NCBI GenBank assembly: GCA_016177775.1
Contig: JACOUQ010000027.1
Span: 36,268-100,267, forward strand
Source of the DNA: Geobacter sp.
GTDB lineage: Bacteria; Desulfobacterota; Desulfuromonadia; Geobacterales; Geobacteraceae
DNA: 64,000 nucleotides
Direction: 5' to 3'
In this document: positions 1 through 8,882 of the stretch, in pieces
How the letters are laid out: each line of letters begins with the position of its first letter
Position numbering within the stretch: position 1 is the stretch's first letter
The notes under the pieces: generated by a model
What the model saw: only the letters and a program-made list of their open reading frames with translations
Databases searched by the model: none
What the model was told of the DNA's origin: nothing
Translations under genes and position numbers: made by a program

Positions 1-36
1 TAATCCAATTTGAGCGGAATTCGCTGATGCGCCCAT

Positions 37-378
37 CTACGCCTTTTTTACAAATTCCGATTTCAACTGCATTGCCCCAATGCCGTCAATCTTACAGTCA
101 ATATCATGGTCGCCTTCGATGAGACGAATGTTTCTGACTTTAGTCCCGACCTTGACTACCAATGACGAGCCTTTTATCTTGAGATCCTTGATCACCGTGA
201 CTGTGTCGCCGTCATTCAGCAGATTCCCAAAGGCATCGCGCACGACACGTTTCTCTTCAGCACTCTCACTCAACGCATCCTTTGCCCATTCATGGGCGCA
301 CTCAGGACAAACATACCTGTCTCCATCTTCATAAGTGTATTCCGAACTGCATTTCGGACATTTTGGCAAACTGTTCAT
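37..378 (-). CDS. PhnA-family zinc-ribbon protein
   Basis: This 113-residue protein has the layout of the PhnA/YjdM family. An N-terminal zinc ribbon carries two Cys-x2-Cys pairs (CPKC near residue 5 and CPEC near 24), followed by a small beta-rich domain ([13 protein letters not shown], then KIKGSS). The frame stays open upstream to 546, but I start at 378 because the ATG there has an AAGGAT ribosome site at good spacing, the zinc ribbon begins at once, and the length then matches the family. The name comes from a phosphonate operon, but family members are widespread and no phosphonate genes are present here, so the cellular role is unknown. It is a single gene with no obvious partner. Confidence 0.85.
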   Translation of the reverse strand: MNSLPKCPKCSSEYTYEDGDRYVCPECAHEWAKDALSESAEEKRVVRDAFGNLLNDGDTVTVIKDLKIKGSSLVVKVGTKVRNIRLIEGDHDIDCKIDGIGAMQLKSEFVKKA

Positions 379-604
379 CGTTGCATCCTTTCTGATTTGT
401 ATAAACTTCTCCATTTCAGCATCTGAAAAAAAAGCCGTCACGCCAACGAGATGTCGACGACGACGGCTTCGAGGCGCCATGCAAAGCCCCTCCACTCCCT
501 CCCCCGGCAAACAGCACAAATTACAACGCACCCCCGCTTCTGTCAAGGCAATCGTGCCTTCACAAAAAGCGTTGCCGCAGAGGAGTCAAGGAGACGTTTC
601 CTTT

Positions 605-781
605 CTACTCATCCTCGATGAATCCCTTCACCATCTCCAGCAGCTCCGGCGTCGGCTCAAGACCGTGCTCCCTGGCGTGTTTCCTGGCGCCTTCCAGCAC
701 CTCCTCCTCCGTTGCGCCGCGGATGACGTGATCGCAAGTGGAGCTGGGATTTACCTTGCAACAATGGATGACCTTGGCCAT
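605..781 (-). CDS. DUF1059 small protein
   Basis: This 58-residue cytosolic protein matches the DUF1059 pattern: an N-terminal segment with paired cysteines (IHCCKVNP), then an acidic helix-rich tail with an EEEVLEGARKHAREHG stretch. The ATG at 781 follows a strong GGAGG ribosome site. The longer open frame to 844 would run into the end of the cupin gene and lacks such a site. It lies 14 bases downstream of the exported cupin gene on the same strand, so the two are probably co-transcribed. The function of the family is not established. Confidence 0.8.
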   Translation of the reverse strand: MAKVIHCCKVNPSSTCDHVIRGATEEEVLEGARKHAREHGLEPTPELLEMVKGFIEDE

Positions 782-795
782 AAAGCCTCCCTGTC

Positions 796-1275
796 CTATT
801 TTTTCCTCGGATCTTCCGCCGGGTTGATGTATGTGATCCCCCATGGGCCGGTCCCATGGATCTGGATGACCGTTTCCTCCGGGGCAAACGCGAACATCTT
901 CATGCCGGGCGGCATTATGATGACGCTACCCGCCGGGTATGGCTTTGTCTTCACAGGGTCAAACCTGTCGCCGAATCCCAGGTTGAACGTGCCGAAGATA
1001 ACGGTGACCCGCTCCACCACCGGATGGGTGTGGGGAGGCACAATGTAACCGGCTGGAACCTTCAGGCGGAAGGTGTACGGGACCGCCTCGTTCAACGGCC
1101 CTTCGATGACCGCTACTTTTGCTCCCGGCGGGAGCGACGGCACATCCGCCCACTTCAGGTCGGCAGGCGTCACGGCAATATGCCCCTCGCTCCCCATGCC
1201 GGCAAAGGCTGATGCCGCATAGAGTGCCATGGACACGAACATCACGCACGATACTGTCAGACTTAACCGTTTCAT
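796..1275 (-). CDS. Exported cupin-domain protein
   Basis: The 159-residue product begins with a clear Sec signal peptide (KR, a hydrophobic run, then AASAFA as likely cleavage site near residue 25). The remainder is one cupin barrel with the metal-binding motif PPHTHPVVE around residues 80-88 and the second motif region with IHGTGPWG near 142-149. Small exported cupins of this type bind a metal ion in the periplasm. The substrate cannot be read from sequence. It precedes the DUF1059 gene on the same strand. Confidence 0.85.
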   Translation of the reverse strand: MKRLSLTVSCVMFVSMALYAASAFAGMGSEGHIAVTPADLKWADVPSLPPGAKVAVIEGPLNEAVPYTFRLKVPAGYIVPPHTHPVVERVTVIFGTFNLGFGDRFDPVKTKPYPAGSVIIMPPGMKMFAFAPEETVIQIHGTGPWGITYINPAEDPRKK

Positions 1276-1315
1276 GGGTTCCTCCTGTCTCTTCTTTATA
1301 ATCTCACTGAATCCC

Positions 1316-2542
1316 TCACCCCTCCAGCAGCATCTCCTCCGGCTCCTCGATATGCTCCTTCACCTTCATGAGGAACATTACCGCCTCGCGGCCGTCGATG
1401 ATCCGGTGGTCGTAGGAGAGGGAGAGGTACATCATGGGGCGGATCACAACCTTGTTGTCCCTGGCCACCGGTCGGTCCTGGATGGCATGCATCCCGAGGA
1501 CCGCGCTTTGTGGCGGATTGAGGATGGGGGTGCTCATGAGCGAGCCGAAAACTCCGCCGTTGGTGATGGTGAAGGTCCCCCCTTCCAGGTCCGCAAGGGC
1601 GAGCTTGTTGGTCTTGATCCGTTCCACGAAGCCGTCGATCCCCTTCTCGATCTCCCACAGCCGGAGCCGGTCCGCATCCCGCAGCACCGGCACCACCAAC
1701 CCCTTTTCGCCGGAAACCGCGATACCGATATCATAGTAGTTGTGGAGCACGATCTCGTCGCCATCGATGCGGGCATTCAGCGCCGGATAGTCCTTCAGTG
1801 CCTCGACGCAAGCCTTGACGAAGAACGACATGAGGCCGAGCTTCACCCCGTGTTTCTTCTGGAAGCGCTCGCCATGCTCGGCGCGCAGCTCCCTGATGCG
1901 GGTCATGTCCGCCTCGTTGAAGCTGGTAAGCATGGCGGTCTGCTGGTGCGCGGCCAGAAGCCGCTCCGCGATCCGCTTGCGGATGGGGGTCATGGGGATG
2001 CGCGTCTCGCGCCCCTTTTTCTCAGGCTCCTTGACAGGCTCCTTCCTGGCCCTGTATTCAACCGGCTCCTCCGATTTAACAAATGCCGCCTCTTCTTTTG
2101 TTCGCCGTTCACCGGTCCCTGGTCCCCGGTCCCCAGTCCCTGCTTTTTCTGCTTCCCGGTCCTTTTTTCTCTCCGATGGAGTAGTCCGCCCTTCCCCTTT
2201 CTCCTTCTCCGACGGCTTCTCCTCCGCGGAAGGCTCCCTGGCGGAAGCGGCTTTGGCCGGAGCCTCTGCGGGAACCTTCTTTTCTTTGGCGGCCTTCTCC
2301 TCTTTAGCCCCCTTCGCCTCTTCCACGCTTCCGATGACGGCCCCGATCTTGACCGTGGTCCCGGCTTCGGTCGAAATCCTGAGCACGCCGTCCGTTTCCG
2401 CACTGAGCTCGAAGGTTATCTTGTCGGTCTCGATCTCGCAGAGGGGCTCGTCCTTTTTGACCTGCTCGCCGTCCTTCTTCAGCCACTTCCCCACAAGCGC
2501 CTCATACACCGATTCGCCGACTGATGGGATTTTGATTTCCAT
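1316..2542 (-). CDS. sucB: 2-oxoglutarate dehydrogenase E2 (dihydrolipoyl succinyltransferase)
   Basis: The protein (408 aa) transfers succinyl groups from the lipoyl arm to CoA in the 2-oxoglutarate dehydrogenase complex of the TCA cycle. Residues 1-80 are a lipoyl domain with the lipoylated lysine in ETDKI. Residues from about 178 to the end form the catalytic trimer domain, with the active-site DHRIIDGREA near the C terminus. The linker between them (about residues 85-178) is rich in Lys, Glu and Ala, and I cannot find the usual peripheral subunit-binding domain in it. Part of the linker (TGDRGPGTGERR) is encoded by a GGGGAC-type repeat that is otherwise intergenic here. The gene follows sucA by 15 bases, so the two form one transcription unit. 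No E3 (lpd) gene is in the window. Confidence 0.93.
   Translation of the reverse strand: MEIKIPSVGESVYEALVGKWLKKDGEQVKKDEPLCEIETDKITFELSAETDGVLRISTEAGTTVKIGAVIGSVEEAKGAKEEKAAKEKKVPAEAPAKAASAREPSAEEKPSEKEKGEGRTTPSERKKDREAEKAGTGDRGPGTGERRTKEEAAFVKSEEPVEYRARKEPVKEPEKKGRETRIPMTPIRKRIAERLLAAHQQTAMLTSFNEADMTRIRELRAEHGERFQKKHGVKLGLMSFFVKACVEALKDYPALNARIDGDEIVLHNYYDIGIAVSGEKGLVVPVLRDADRLRLWEIEKGIDGFVERIKTNKLALADLEGGTFTITNGGVFGSLMSTPILNPPQSAVLGMHAIQDRPVARDNKVVIRPMMYLSLSYDHRIIDGREAVMFLMKVKEHIEEPEEMLLEG
2111..2141. repeat. GGGGAC-type repeat inside sucB
   Basis: On the minus strand this stretch reads as tandem GGGACTGGGGACC units. The same short repeat appears between genes at 27664, 42119, 46075 and 48376. 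Here it is translated in the sucB linker. Confidence 0.7.
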
Positions 2543-2557
2543 GTCAATTCCTCTTGG

Positions 2558-5242
2558 TTATTTTTGACCGAACGCTTCCTTGATGATCCGCTCCTGCTGC
2601 TCCTTGTGCATCCTGTGCGACCCGGTGGCCGGGGCCGCGTCCTCGTCCCGGCCGATGTAACGCGGCTCCTTGCCGACAATCTCCGCAAGCCGTGGCCGCA
2701 GGAAGTTCCAAGCCCCCATGTTGCGCGGCTCCTCCTGTACCCAGGCGATGTCTGCCTTTTTGAAGGGTTCCAATGCCTCGCGCAACAGGTCGTCCCGCAG
2801 GGGGTAGAACTGCTCGATCCGGACGATGGCAACGTCGTCTAGCTTATCTGACTCCTTCCGCTCCATGAGCTCATAGTAAACCTTGCCGGAGCAGATGAGC
2901 ACCGTCTTTACCTTCTTTGGCGACCCGGCAGCGGGCAGAATCTCGCGGAACCACCCCTTCTCCAGTTCCTCCCGCCGCGAAACGCAGATCGGGTGACGCA
3001 AAAGGCTCTTGGGGGTAAAGACCACGAGGGGTTTGCGGAACGGCTGCTTCACCTGGCGCCGCAGGCAGTGGAAGAGCTGGGCCGGGGTGGATGGCTGGCA
3101 GACCTGGATGTTGTTGTTGGCGCAGAGTTGCAGGTAGCGCTCGATCCGGGCGCTGGAGTGCTCGGCCCCCATCCCCTCGTAGCCGTGGGGAAGGAGCATG
3201 ACCAGCCCCGATACCCTGTCCCACTTGGTCTCGCCGGCGGCGATGAACTGGTCGATGACAACCTGGGCGCCGTTGGCGAAGTCGCCGAACTGGGCCTCCC
3301 AGATAGTGAGGCAGGCGGGAGTCTCCACGGAATAGCCGTACTCGAAGCCGAGCACCGCGTTCTCGGAGAGCATGCTGTCGTAGGCATGGAACCTGGCGCC
3401 GTTCTTGCCGGCGGCCGCCAAAGGCACATGCATGGCGCCGGTCTTCTGGTCGTACAGCGCCGAATGACGATGATTGAACGTGCCGCGCCGGGAATCCTGG
3501 CCCGACAGCCGGACTGATATCCCTTCCCGCAGAAGCGTCGCAAAGGCGAGGGATTCCGCACTTCCCCAGTCGATGGCTTCCCCCTTTTCCAGTTCTTCCA
3601 GCCGTTTCCGCAGACCGGCCTCTATCTTGGGATGTGGGGTGAACCCCTCGGGCATGGCGACCGAGATTCGCCCCAGTTCCAGCAGGGTCTCCCGCGTAAC
3701 GCCGGTTTCTATCTTCTCCGGGGCATACTCGCGCTTGATGCCGCTCCAGGGACCGCCGAAACCGGCATCTGTAACCGGCGGTTTCTGTTCCATGGCGCTG
3801 TCGAGGCGCTTCTTTATTTCTTCGATTGCGGAATCGATCGTCTCGGCCGGAACCCCCTCTTCCATGATCCTCCCTGCGTAAAGCTCGTGAACAGGGGGGC
3901 GGTCTTTGATCTGCCCGTACATGAGGGGCTGGGTGAAGTAGGGCTCGTCCCCCTCGGAGTGGCCGTGGCGACGGTAGCAGAGGATCTCCACCACCACGTC
4001 CCGCCCGAACTGCCGGCGGTAGTCGAGGGCCAGGCCCGCCACATATACCACCGCCTCCGGGTCCTCGCCGTGCACGTGAAACACTGGCGCCTGCACCATC
4101 TTCGCCATATCGGTCGCATAGCAGGTGGAACGGGCATCCCTCGGCAGGGTGGTGAAGCCGATCTGGTTGTTGACGACGATATGGAGGGTGCCGCCGGTCC
4201 GATACCCCTCAAGTTGCGACAGGTTGAACACCTCCGCCACCACCCCCTGGCCGGCAAAGGCTGCGTCGCCGTGAATCAATACCGGCAGAACCCGCTTGTC
4301 GCCACCCTCGCCATACCGGTCCTGGCGGGCGCGGCTCTTTCCCTCCACCATCGGGTCCACCGCCTCCAGATGGCTCGGGTTGGTGGTAAGGGTCAGATGG
4401 ATGCGCGTGCCGTCGCTAACCTTTACGTCGGCAGAGAATCCCTTGTGATACTTTACGTCGCCGTCCCCCACGAAGCCGAACTCCGCGTTGTCCTTGAACT
4501 CGGCAAACAGGGTGGCCAGGGGCTTGCCGAAGACGTTCGCCAGAACATTGAGCCTCCCCCGGTGCGCCATGCCCAGGATGAGATCGCTCATGCCATATTT
4601 CGCGGCCCGCTGCACCACCGCATCGAGAAAAGGGATGAGCGCTTCTCCCCCCTCCAGGGAAAAACGCTTCTGGCCTATGAACTTGCGGTGCAGGAATTCC
4701 TCGAACAGGGATGCCTCCTGCAGCTTGCGCAGTATGTTGAGTCGCTCCTGCTGCGTGAAGCGCCGCCGGTTGCGGGCGGTTTCCATCCGGTCGATGAGCC
4801 ACTGCCGCTCCCCCGGCTCCTGGATGTGCATGAACTCCACCCCGATGGAGCGGCAGTAGGTCTCCTGGAGCAGCTCCAGGATCTCCCGCAGGGTTGCGCT
4901 CTCCTTCAGGAAGCGCCGGGTGTGGAAGACCGTGTCCAGGTCAGCGTCAGAAAGGGTGAACGCCTCCAGGTCCAGAAGGGGATGGGAAGTGCTGCACGGC
5001 GAAAGGGGATCGGTGCAGGCCAGCAGGTGCCCGATGTCCCGGTAGCGGTAGATGAGCGACTGCACCGCGGAGAACTTGAGCGCAATGTCGATCGGAATGC
5101 CGGCTGCCGGCGGGCCTCCCTGCCCAAGCTCGAAACCTTCGAAAAAGGCCCGCCAGTCAGCGGAAAAAGTCTCCGGCTGCCGCCGCCATTGCAGGTACTG
5201 CACCTCGATCCATTCAGGGGTGATGTTTCCGGTAAAACTCAT
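2558..5242 (-). CDS. sucA: 2-oxoglutarate dehydrogenase E1
   Basis: This 894-residue thiamine-diphosphate enzyme decarboxylates 2-oxoglutarate and succinylates the lipoyl domain of SucB. It starts with the short E2-contact segment typical of E1o (GNITPEWIEVQYLQW). The thiamine-diphosphate and Mg region contains GDAAFAGQGVVAE and VVNNQIGFTT, the phosphate and substrate region contains GMAHRGRLNVLANV, and the transketolase-like pyrimidine domain contains GFEYGYSVE. Length is close to the usual 900-950 residues. sucB follows on the same strand. Many relatives also use ferredoxin-dependent 2-oxoglutarate oxidoreductase; no such gene is seen here. Confidence 0.96.
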   Translation of the reverse strand: MSFTGNITPEWIEVQYLQWRRQPETFSADWRAFFEGFELGQGGPPAAGIPIDIALKFSAVQSLIYRYRDIGHLLACTDPLSPCSTSHPLLDLEAFTLSDADLDTVFHTRRFLKESATLREILELLQETYCRSIGVEFMHIQEPGERQWLIDRMETARNRRRFTQQERLNILRKLQEASLFEEFLHRKFIGQKRFSLEGGEALIPFLDAVVQRAAKYGMSDLILGMAHRGRLNVLANVFGKPLATLFAEFKDNAEFGFVGDGDVKYHKGFSADVKVSDGTRIHLTLTTNPSHLEAVDPMVEGKSRARQDRYGEGGDKRVLPVLIHGDAAFAGQGVVAEVFNLSQLEGYRTGGTLHIVVNNQIGFTTLPRDARSTCYATDMAKMVQAPVFHVHGEDPEAVVYVAGLALDYRRQFGRDVVVEILCYRRHGHSEGDEPYFTQPLMYGQIKDRPPVHELYAGRIMEEGVPAETIDSAIEEIKKRLDSAMEQKPPVTDAGFGGPWSGIKREYAPEKIETGVTRETLLELGRISVAMPEGFTPHPKIEAGLRKRLEELEKGEAIDWGSAESLAFATLLREGISVRLSGQDSRRGTFNHRHSALYDQKTGAMHVPLAAAGKNGARFHAYDSMLSENAVLGFEYGYSVETPACLTIWEAQFGDFANGAQVVIDQFIAAGETKWDRVSGLVMLLPHGYEGMGAEHSSARIERYLQLCANNNIQVCQPSTPAQLFHCLRRQVKQPFRKPLVVFTPKSLLRHPICVSRREELEKGWFREILPAAGSPKKVKTVLICSGKVYYELMERKESDKLDDVAIVRIEQFYPLRDDLLREALEPFKKADIAWVQEEPRNMGAWNFLRPRLAEIVGKEPRYIGRDEDAAPATGSHRMHKEQQERIIKEAFGQK

Positions 5243-5278
5243 GTATTGACCTTCTTCTGAGTAAATTCAACTTAATCG

Positions 5279-5353
5279 ACCACCCCCCGGCCCCCTCCTA
5301 ACCAAGGAGGGGGAGATTGCTCCCCTCCTATTTTAGGAGGGGCTGGGGGTGGT
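5279..5353. repeat. ACCACCCCC inverted repeat (copy 1)
   Basis: The element is about 75 bp long, with outer arms ACCACCCCC and GGGGGTGGT and two inner CCTCCT/AGGAGG hairpins. A second copy of the same design lies in the nifD-nifK spacer at 26050-26126. It looks like a small non-coding mobile or REP-like unit. Confidence 0.75.
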
Positions 5354-5410
5354 AAGCTTTGGTATGTGATTTAGCGACGAAAGCGCCGCCAAGGAAGCGT
5401 GAGGCCCTGT

Positions 5411-5989
5411 TCAATAATCCACCCCCGGCTGCGGCTCGATCCCCTGCCGGTAGGCATGCTTGACTTCCCGGATTTCCGAGACCGTATGGGCCCGTTCCAT
5501 AACCTCCGGATGAGCGTCGCGGCCGGTGAGGACCAGGTGAAGAAGATGGGGCCTCAGATTCAGAAGTTCCAACACCTGGGGGAGATCGACCAGCTCCAGC
5601 TTCAGGGCATTGTTGATCTCATCCAGCACCACCATGTCGAATTCGCCGGACACGATCTTTTCCCGAGCCAAGGCAATGGCATCCTGGGCATTGGCCCGGT
5701 GCTCCTCGAATGGATAGGGGTTGGCCCGGATGCCGCAGAACCCCTTGCCGGTCATGTGGAATTCAACGAAAGGGGCAAGGCGGGGGATCGCGTCGATTTC
5801 CCCGGTGTACATGTCACCCTTCATGAACTGGATCAGGCAGACCCGCATGCCGTGCCCCACGGCCCGAAGCACCATGCCGAGGGCCGAGGTGGTCTTTCCC
5901 TTGCCGTTGCCTGTTATGACAACAACCAGCCCCAGCCGCTCGCGCGGTTCGGTCTTTTGCAGAACAGGGAGAGCCATGGGCAGGCTCAC
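5411..5989 (-). CDS. cobO: Cob(I)yrinic acid a,c-diamide adenosyltransferase
   Basis: The 192-residue enzyme transfers the adenosyl group of ATP to cobalt(I) corrinoids in cobalamin synthesis or salvage. The CobO/BtuR/CobP type is recognised by the N-terminal P-loop GNGKGKTTSALG near residues 26-37, the LIQFMKGD segment and the DMVVLDEINNAL motif. The ATG overlaps the stop of the upstream SRPBCC gene by four bases (ATGA), so translation is probably coupled. A second in-frame Met four codons later is an alternative start. Confidence 0.93.
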   Translation of the reverse strand: MSLPMALPVLQKTEPRERLGLVVVITGNGKGKTTSALGMVLRAVGHGMRVCLIQFMKGDMYTGEIDAIPRLAPFVEFHMTGKGFCGIRANPYPFEEHRANAQDAIALAREKIVSGEFDMVVLDEINNALKLELVDLPQVLELLNLRPHLLHLVLTGRDAHPEVMERAHTVSEIREVKHAYRQGIEPQPGVDY

Positions 5990-6426
5990 ATCTCTTCGCA
6001 GAGGAGCTTCACCTTCTCCAGGACATTCAAAGCCTCGCGGCGGTTCAACTTCTCCACAAGCGAGCTGTTGGCGATTTTCTGCAAGACCAGTGACGGCATC
6101 TCGTAGTCGATCCGGATGGCCAGCTCCGTGCTGCCGCCATTGGCGGCAAAAGTATAATGCTCCTTGATCGGGATGCTCCCGTCCATGGTCAGCCCGAACT
6201 CATGCCCCTTCACATTGTCGCTGATCCGCCCGTTGCCGTGCAATTTTATGCCGAGCATCCGGTACTCCCAATCAAAGGAGGTGCCGGGCTCAAGCCCCGG
6301 AGACGAAACGTTGCTCACCTCGGTCAGGCTGGTGACGTACTCGGTCCAGTTGTCGGGATTGGTGACAAAGCCGAAAACCTTTTCCACGGGCGCGTTGATG
6401 ACGATCTTTTCGCTGATTGTTGCCAT
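5986..6426 (-). CDS. SRPBCC-family (START-like) protein
   Basis: This 146-residue protein has the polyketide-cyclase/dehydrase-like SRPBCC fold: INAPVEKVFGFVTNPDNWTEY at the N terminus, a central beta region and a long C-terminal helix. Such proteins bind hydrophobic ligands. The ligand cannot be assigned. It is co-transcribed with cobO through an ATGA overlap, which does not by itself show a role in corrinoid metabolism. Confidence 0.8.
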   Translation of the reverse strand: MATISEKIVINAPVEKVFGFVTNPDNWTEYVTSLTEVSNVSSPGLEPGTSFDWEYRMLGIKLHGNGRISDNVKGHEFGLTMDGSIPIKEHYTFAANGGSTELAIRIDYEMPSLVLQKIANSSLVEKLNRREALNVLEKVKLLCEEM

Positions 6427-6558
6427 GCTCTCCCCCCGAAATGTTTGATGGTACGGCTTGTAAAAAACGTTCTCTCCATTAGAATACCAGAAAAGGATTC
6501 TTTTTCATCAAGCGGTAAAGCACTCTGAGCAGGACAACATCTGCGACCGGAGCATTTC

Positions 6559-7002
6559 ATGCAGAACAGCGAAGCGGAGAGGTCATTTCATCAAGGATTG
6601 GCGGCGCTGGAAGAAGGAAACGGGCCGGCCGCCCTCGCCTGTTTCGAAAAGGCCGCGACCACGTCGCGAAGCCCGGAAATCCTGTCGTACCTCGGCTATT
6701 CCCTCGCATGCGAGCGCGGCCAGATACAGAAAGGGATAGAGCTCTGCAACAAGGCCATCGCCACTGACCCCACAAACCCGCGCCACTACCTGAACCTGGG
6801 CAAAATCCACCTGGCGGCAAATGACAGGGCTACGGCCATCGTGGTCTTTCGCGAAGGTCTCTGCTTCGGCCCGGACGAACGGCTTGTCGCGGAGCTGGAC
6901 GCCTTGGGGGCCCGCAAGCCTGTGACCATCAAATTCCTTCCGAGGGACCATTTTCTGAACAAATGGTTGGGGATCATCCTGGACAGGCTCGGACTCAGGT
7001 AG
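6559..7002 (+). CDS. TPR-repeat protein
   Basis: The 147-residue protein carries about three tetratricopeptide repeats, the clearest being AERSFHQGLAALEEGNGPAA, the ILSYLGYSLA segment and PRHYLNLGKIHLAANDRATA. The C-terminal tail (KFLPRDHFLNKWLGIILDRL) is amphipathic. It has no signal peptide. The ATG follows a GGAG site. It lies 48 bases before the hydrogenase genes on the same strand and could be read with them, but no functional link is evident. Confidence 0.8.
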   Translation: MQNSEAERSFHQGLAALEEGNGPAALACFEKAATTSRSPEILSYLGYSLACERGQIQKGIELCNKAIATDPTNPRHYLNLGKIHLAANDRATAIVVFREGLCFGPDERLVAELDALGARKPVTIKFLPRDHFLNKWLGIILDRLGLR

Positions 7003-7050
7003 AAGAAGCCAGCAACTTGTCACTTCGCAATCGCGAGCTAAACTTGTTGC

Positions 7051-8049
7051 ATGGCCCGAAATTTCCTTCAAGACGAGCTTTTGCCGGCATTCGTGGACAA
7101 CCTGGCTGCATTCGGCGAACTGCATGGCCCGAAATTGACTGATGACGGCGTGACCGTCTTCGGCCGGGTTGTCACACATGCCGAGCTCCGCCTTGATTAC
7201 CGCAGCACCCTCCTCCCTCCAAAGAAATACCTCCTGCCACCAAGGGAAACCACCCTCGCCTATTCGCCCGAAAGCGGTTACCGCCAGCCCGCTGCCACGG
7301 AGAAGAACATCATCCTTCTCGGGGTCCACCCATGCGACTTGGCAGGGATCGCCTACCTGGATCGGGTCTTTATGTACGACGCGGCCGACCACCTCTACAG
7401 CAGGCGGCGCGAAGCCCTCACCCTGATCGGCCTATCCTGCGAGCCGGATGATTTCTGCTTCTGTGGAGACGTGAACGCCGATCTCCCCGTGGGGTTCGAC
7501 ATCTTCATCCAGAGGGCGGACGATGGCTTCTGCCTCGATACCGGTTCGGACAAAGGTGCGGCCATCATCGCCGGGCTTTCCCGACTTTTTATGGAAAGGG
7601 AAAGGCCACCATCACGAATGAGAAATTGCTCCCCCATCAAGGATGCAATCCAGCGGGCCGTGAAGACGCAGGAAACATTCGAGGGAAGCCCCCTCTGGGA
7701 CGACTTTGCTGCACGCTGCCTCTCCTGCGGGGCCTGCTCCCTATGCTGCCCGACCTGCTACTGTTTTGACGTCAGGGAATATGGCAATCTCGACGGAGCG
7801 ACGGCGGAGCGGATACGGGAGTGGGACAATTGCCTGTTCAAGGCCCACGGCGAGGTGGCCGGCGGGCACAATTTCAGAAAATCCCGCCAGGAAAGGTTCC
7901 GCTACCGGTTCCAGCACAAGTACCTGGGTTTCGGGCCAACGCGCGGCCGCACCTCCTGCGTGGGGTGCGGCAGGTGCCGGGAGGTCTGTCCGGTGGGGAT
8001 AGATATGCTGGAGCTTTTCAGGCTGAAGGTTGAAGGAAAGGCTGGATGA
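7051..8049 (+). CDS. NAD(P)-linked [NiFe] hydrogenase, beta (iron-sulfur) subunit
   Basis: This 332-residue protein resembles the beta subunit of soluble sulfhydrogenases (HydB of Pyrococcus) and the anaerobic sulfite reductase A subunit. After an N-terminal domain it has two 4Fe-4S motifs: CLSCGACSLCCPTCYC near residues 224-239 and CVGCGRCREVCP near 306-317. It is expected to relay electrons between the NiFe module and the flavin subunit in the cytosol. The next gene overlaps by ATGA, so the two are coupled. No strong ribosome site precedes the chosen ATG, so the start is less certain than the frame. Confidence 0.85.
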   Translation: MARNFLQDELLPAFVDNLAAFGELHGPKLTDDGVTVFGRVVTHAELRLDYRSTLLPPKKYLLPPRETTLAYSPESGYRQPAATEKNIILLGVHPCDLAGIAYLDRVFMYDAADHLYSRRREALTLIGLSCEPDDFCFCGDVNADLPVGFDIFIQRADDGFCLDTGSDKGAAIIAGLSRLFMERERPPSRMRNCSPIKDAIQRAVKTQETFEGSPLWDDFAARCLSCGACSLCCPTCYCFDVREYGNLDGATAERIREWDNCLFKAHGEVAGGHNFRKSRQERFRYRFQHKYLGFGPTRGRTSCVGCGRCREVCPVGIDMLELFRLKVEGKAG

Positions 8050-8882
8050 TGAAAGATGGGAAAACAATCCCTATAATGGCCGAAATCGCCGAGGTTCGCT
8101 CCCTTTCCGGCGACACCTCCCTTTTCCGGCTCCGGTTTGAAGAAGAGGAGAATTTCCACTTCCTCCCCGGCCAGTTCGTGCAGCTTTCTGTCCCTTCCGG
8201 TGGGGAGGTCCCGATTTCGATTGCCGGAGGACCCTCGGACGACCGGAGCCTGGAGTTATGCGCGCGCAGGGTCGGGCACGTTACCACCATGCTCCACTCC
8301 ATGGGGAGAGGAGAAAAGGTAGGGGTCCGCGGTCCCTTCGGCAATGGCTTTCCTGTGGGGGAGATGAAGGGGAAGGACATCCTTCTCCTGGCCGGGGGGC
8401 TCGGCATTGCGCCACTCCGCTCGCTTCTCCACTATATCCTTGCTTACAGAGAGGATTACGCTGCCGTCACACTCATGTACGGATCCAGGGAGCCAGACGC
8501 AATTCTGTTCCGGGAAGAACTGGCAGAGCTCTCCTGCCGCCGGGACATGCGCCTTCTCTTGACCGTGGATTTCCTGACCGATGGCCCGCCGGGGGAGCTG
8601 GCCTGCAATGTGGGGCTTCTCCCCAGCCTCCTGAAGGGGTTCGATCTGCGGCCGGCCGACACCACCGCGGCGGTTTGCGGCCCGCCGGCCCTCTACCGCT
8701 GCCTGACATCGGAGCTTGAAGCCCTCGGCATCCCCGACCGTTCAATCCTCCTCTCCCTTGAGCGGCGAATGAAGTGCGGGGTGGGGCTCTGCAGCCACTG
8801 CGCCGTGGGAGACCTGTTCTGCTGCACCGACGGACCGGTTTTTCGCTTCAGCGACATCAGAGGAATTGAGGGGGCGTTGTGA
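8046..8882 (+). CDS. NAD(P)-linked [NiFe] hydrogenase, gamma (FAD/NAD(P)-binding) subunit
   Basis: The 278-residue protein belongs to the ferredoxin-reductase/PyrK-like family. An FAD-binding barrel (FLPGQFVQLSVPSGGEVPISIAG) is followed by a nucleotide-binding Rossmann domain (LLAGGLGIAPLRSLLHY) and a C-terminal cysteine cluster for [2Fe-2S] (CGVGLCSHCAVGDLFCC). In sulfhydrogenases the matching gamma subunit exchanges electrons with NAD(P)H. ATGA and GTGA overlaps on both sides show tight coupling with the beta and delta genes. Confidence 0.88.
   Translation: MMKDGKTIPIMAEIAEVRSLSGDTSLFRLRFEEEENFHFLPGQFVQLSVPSGGEVPISIAGGPSDDRSLELCARRVGHVTTMLHSMGRGEKVGVRGPFGNGFPVGEMKGKDILLLAGGLGIAPLRSLLHYILAYREDYAAVTLMYGSREPDAILFREELAELSCRRDMRLLLTVDFLTDGPPGELACNVGLLPSLLKGFDLRPADTTAAVCGPPALYRCLTSELEALGIPDRSILLSLERRMKCGVGLCSHCAVGDLFCCTDGPVFRFSDIRGIEGAL

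Noticed and set aside
335..1048. 237-residue plus-strand open frame over the cupin and DUF1059 genes
   Set aside because: No ribosome site or family match; it is opposite two well-supported minus-strand genes.
3632..5260. 542-residue open frame antisense to sucA
   Set aside because: It mirrors the GC-rich third-position pattern of sucA, has no recognisable domain, and sucA is certain.
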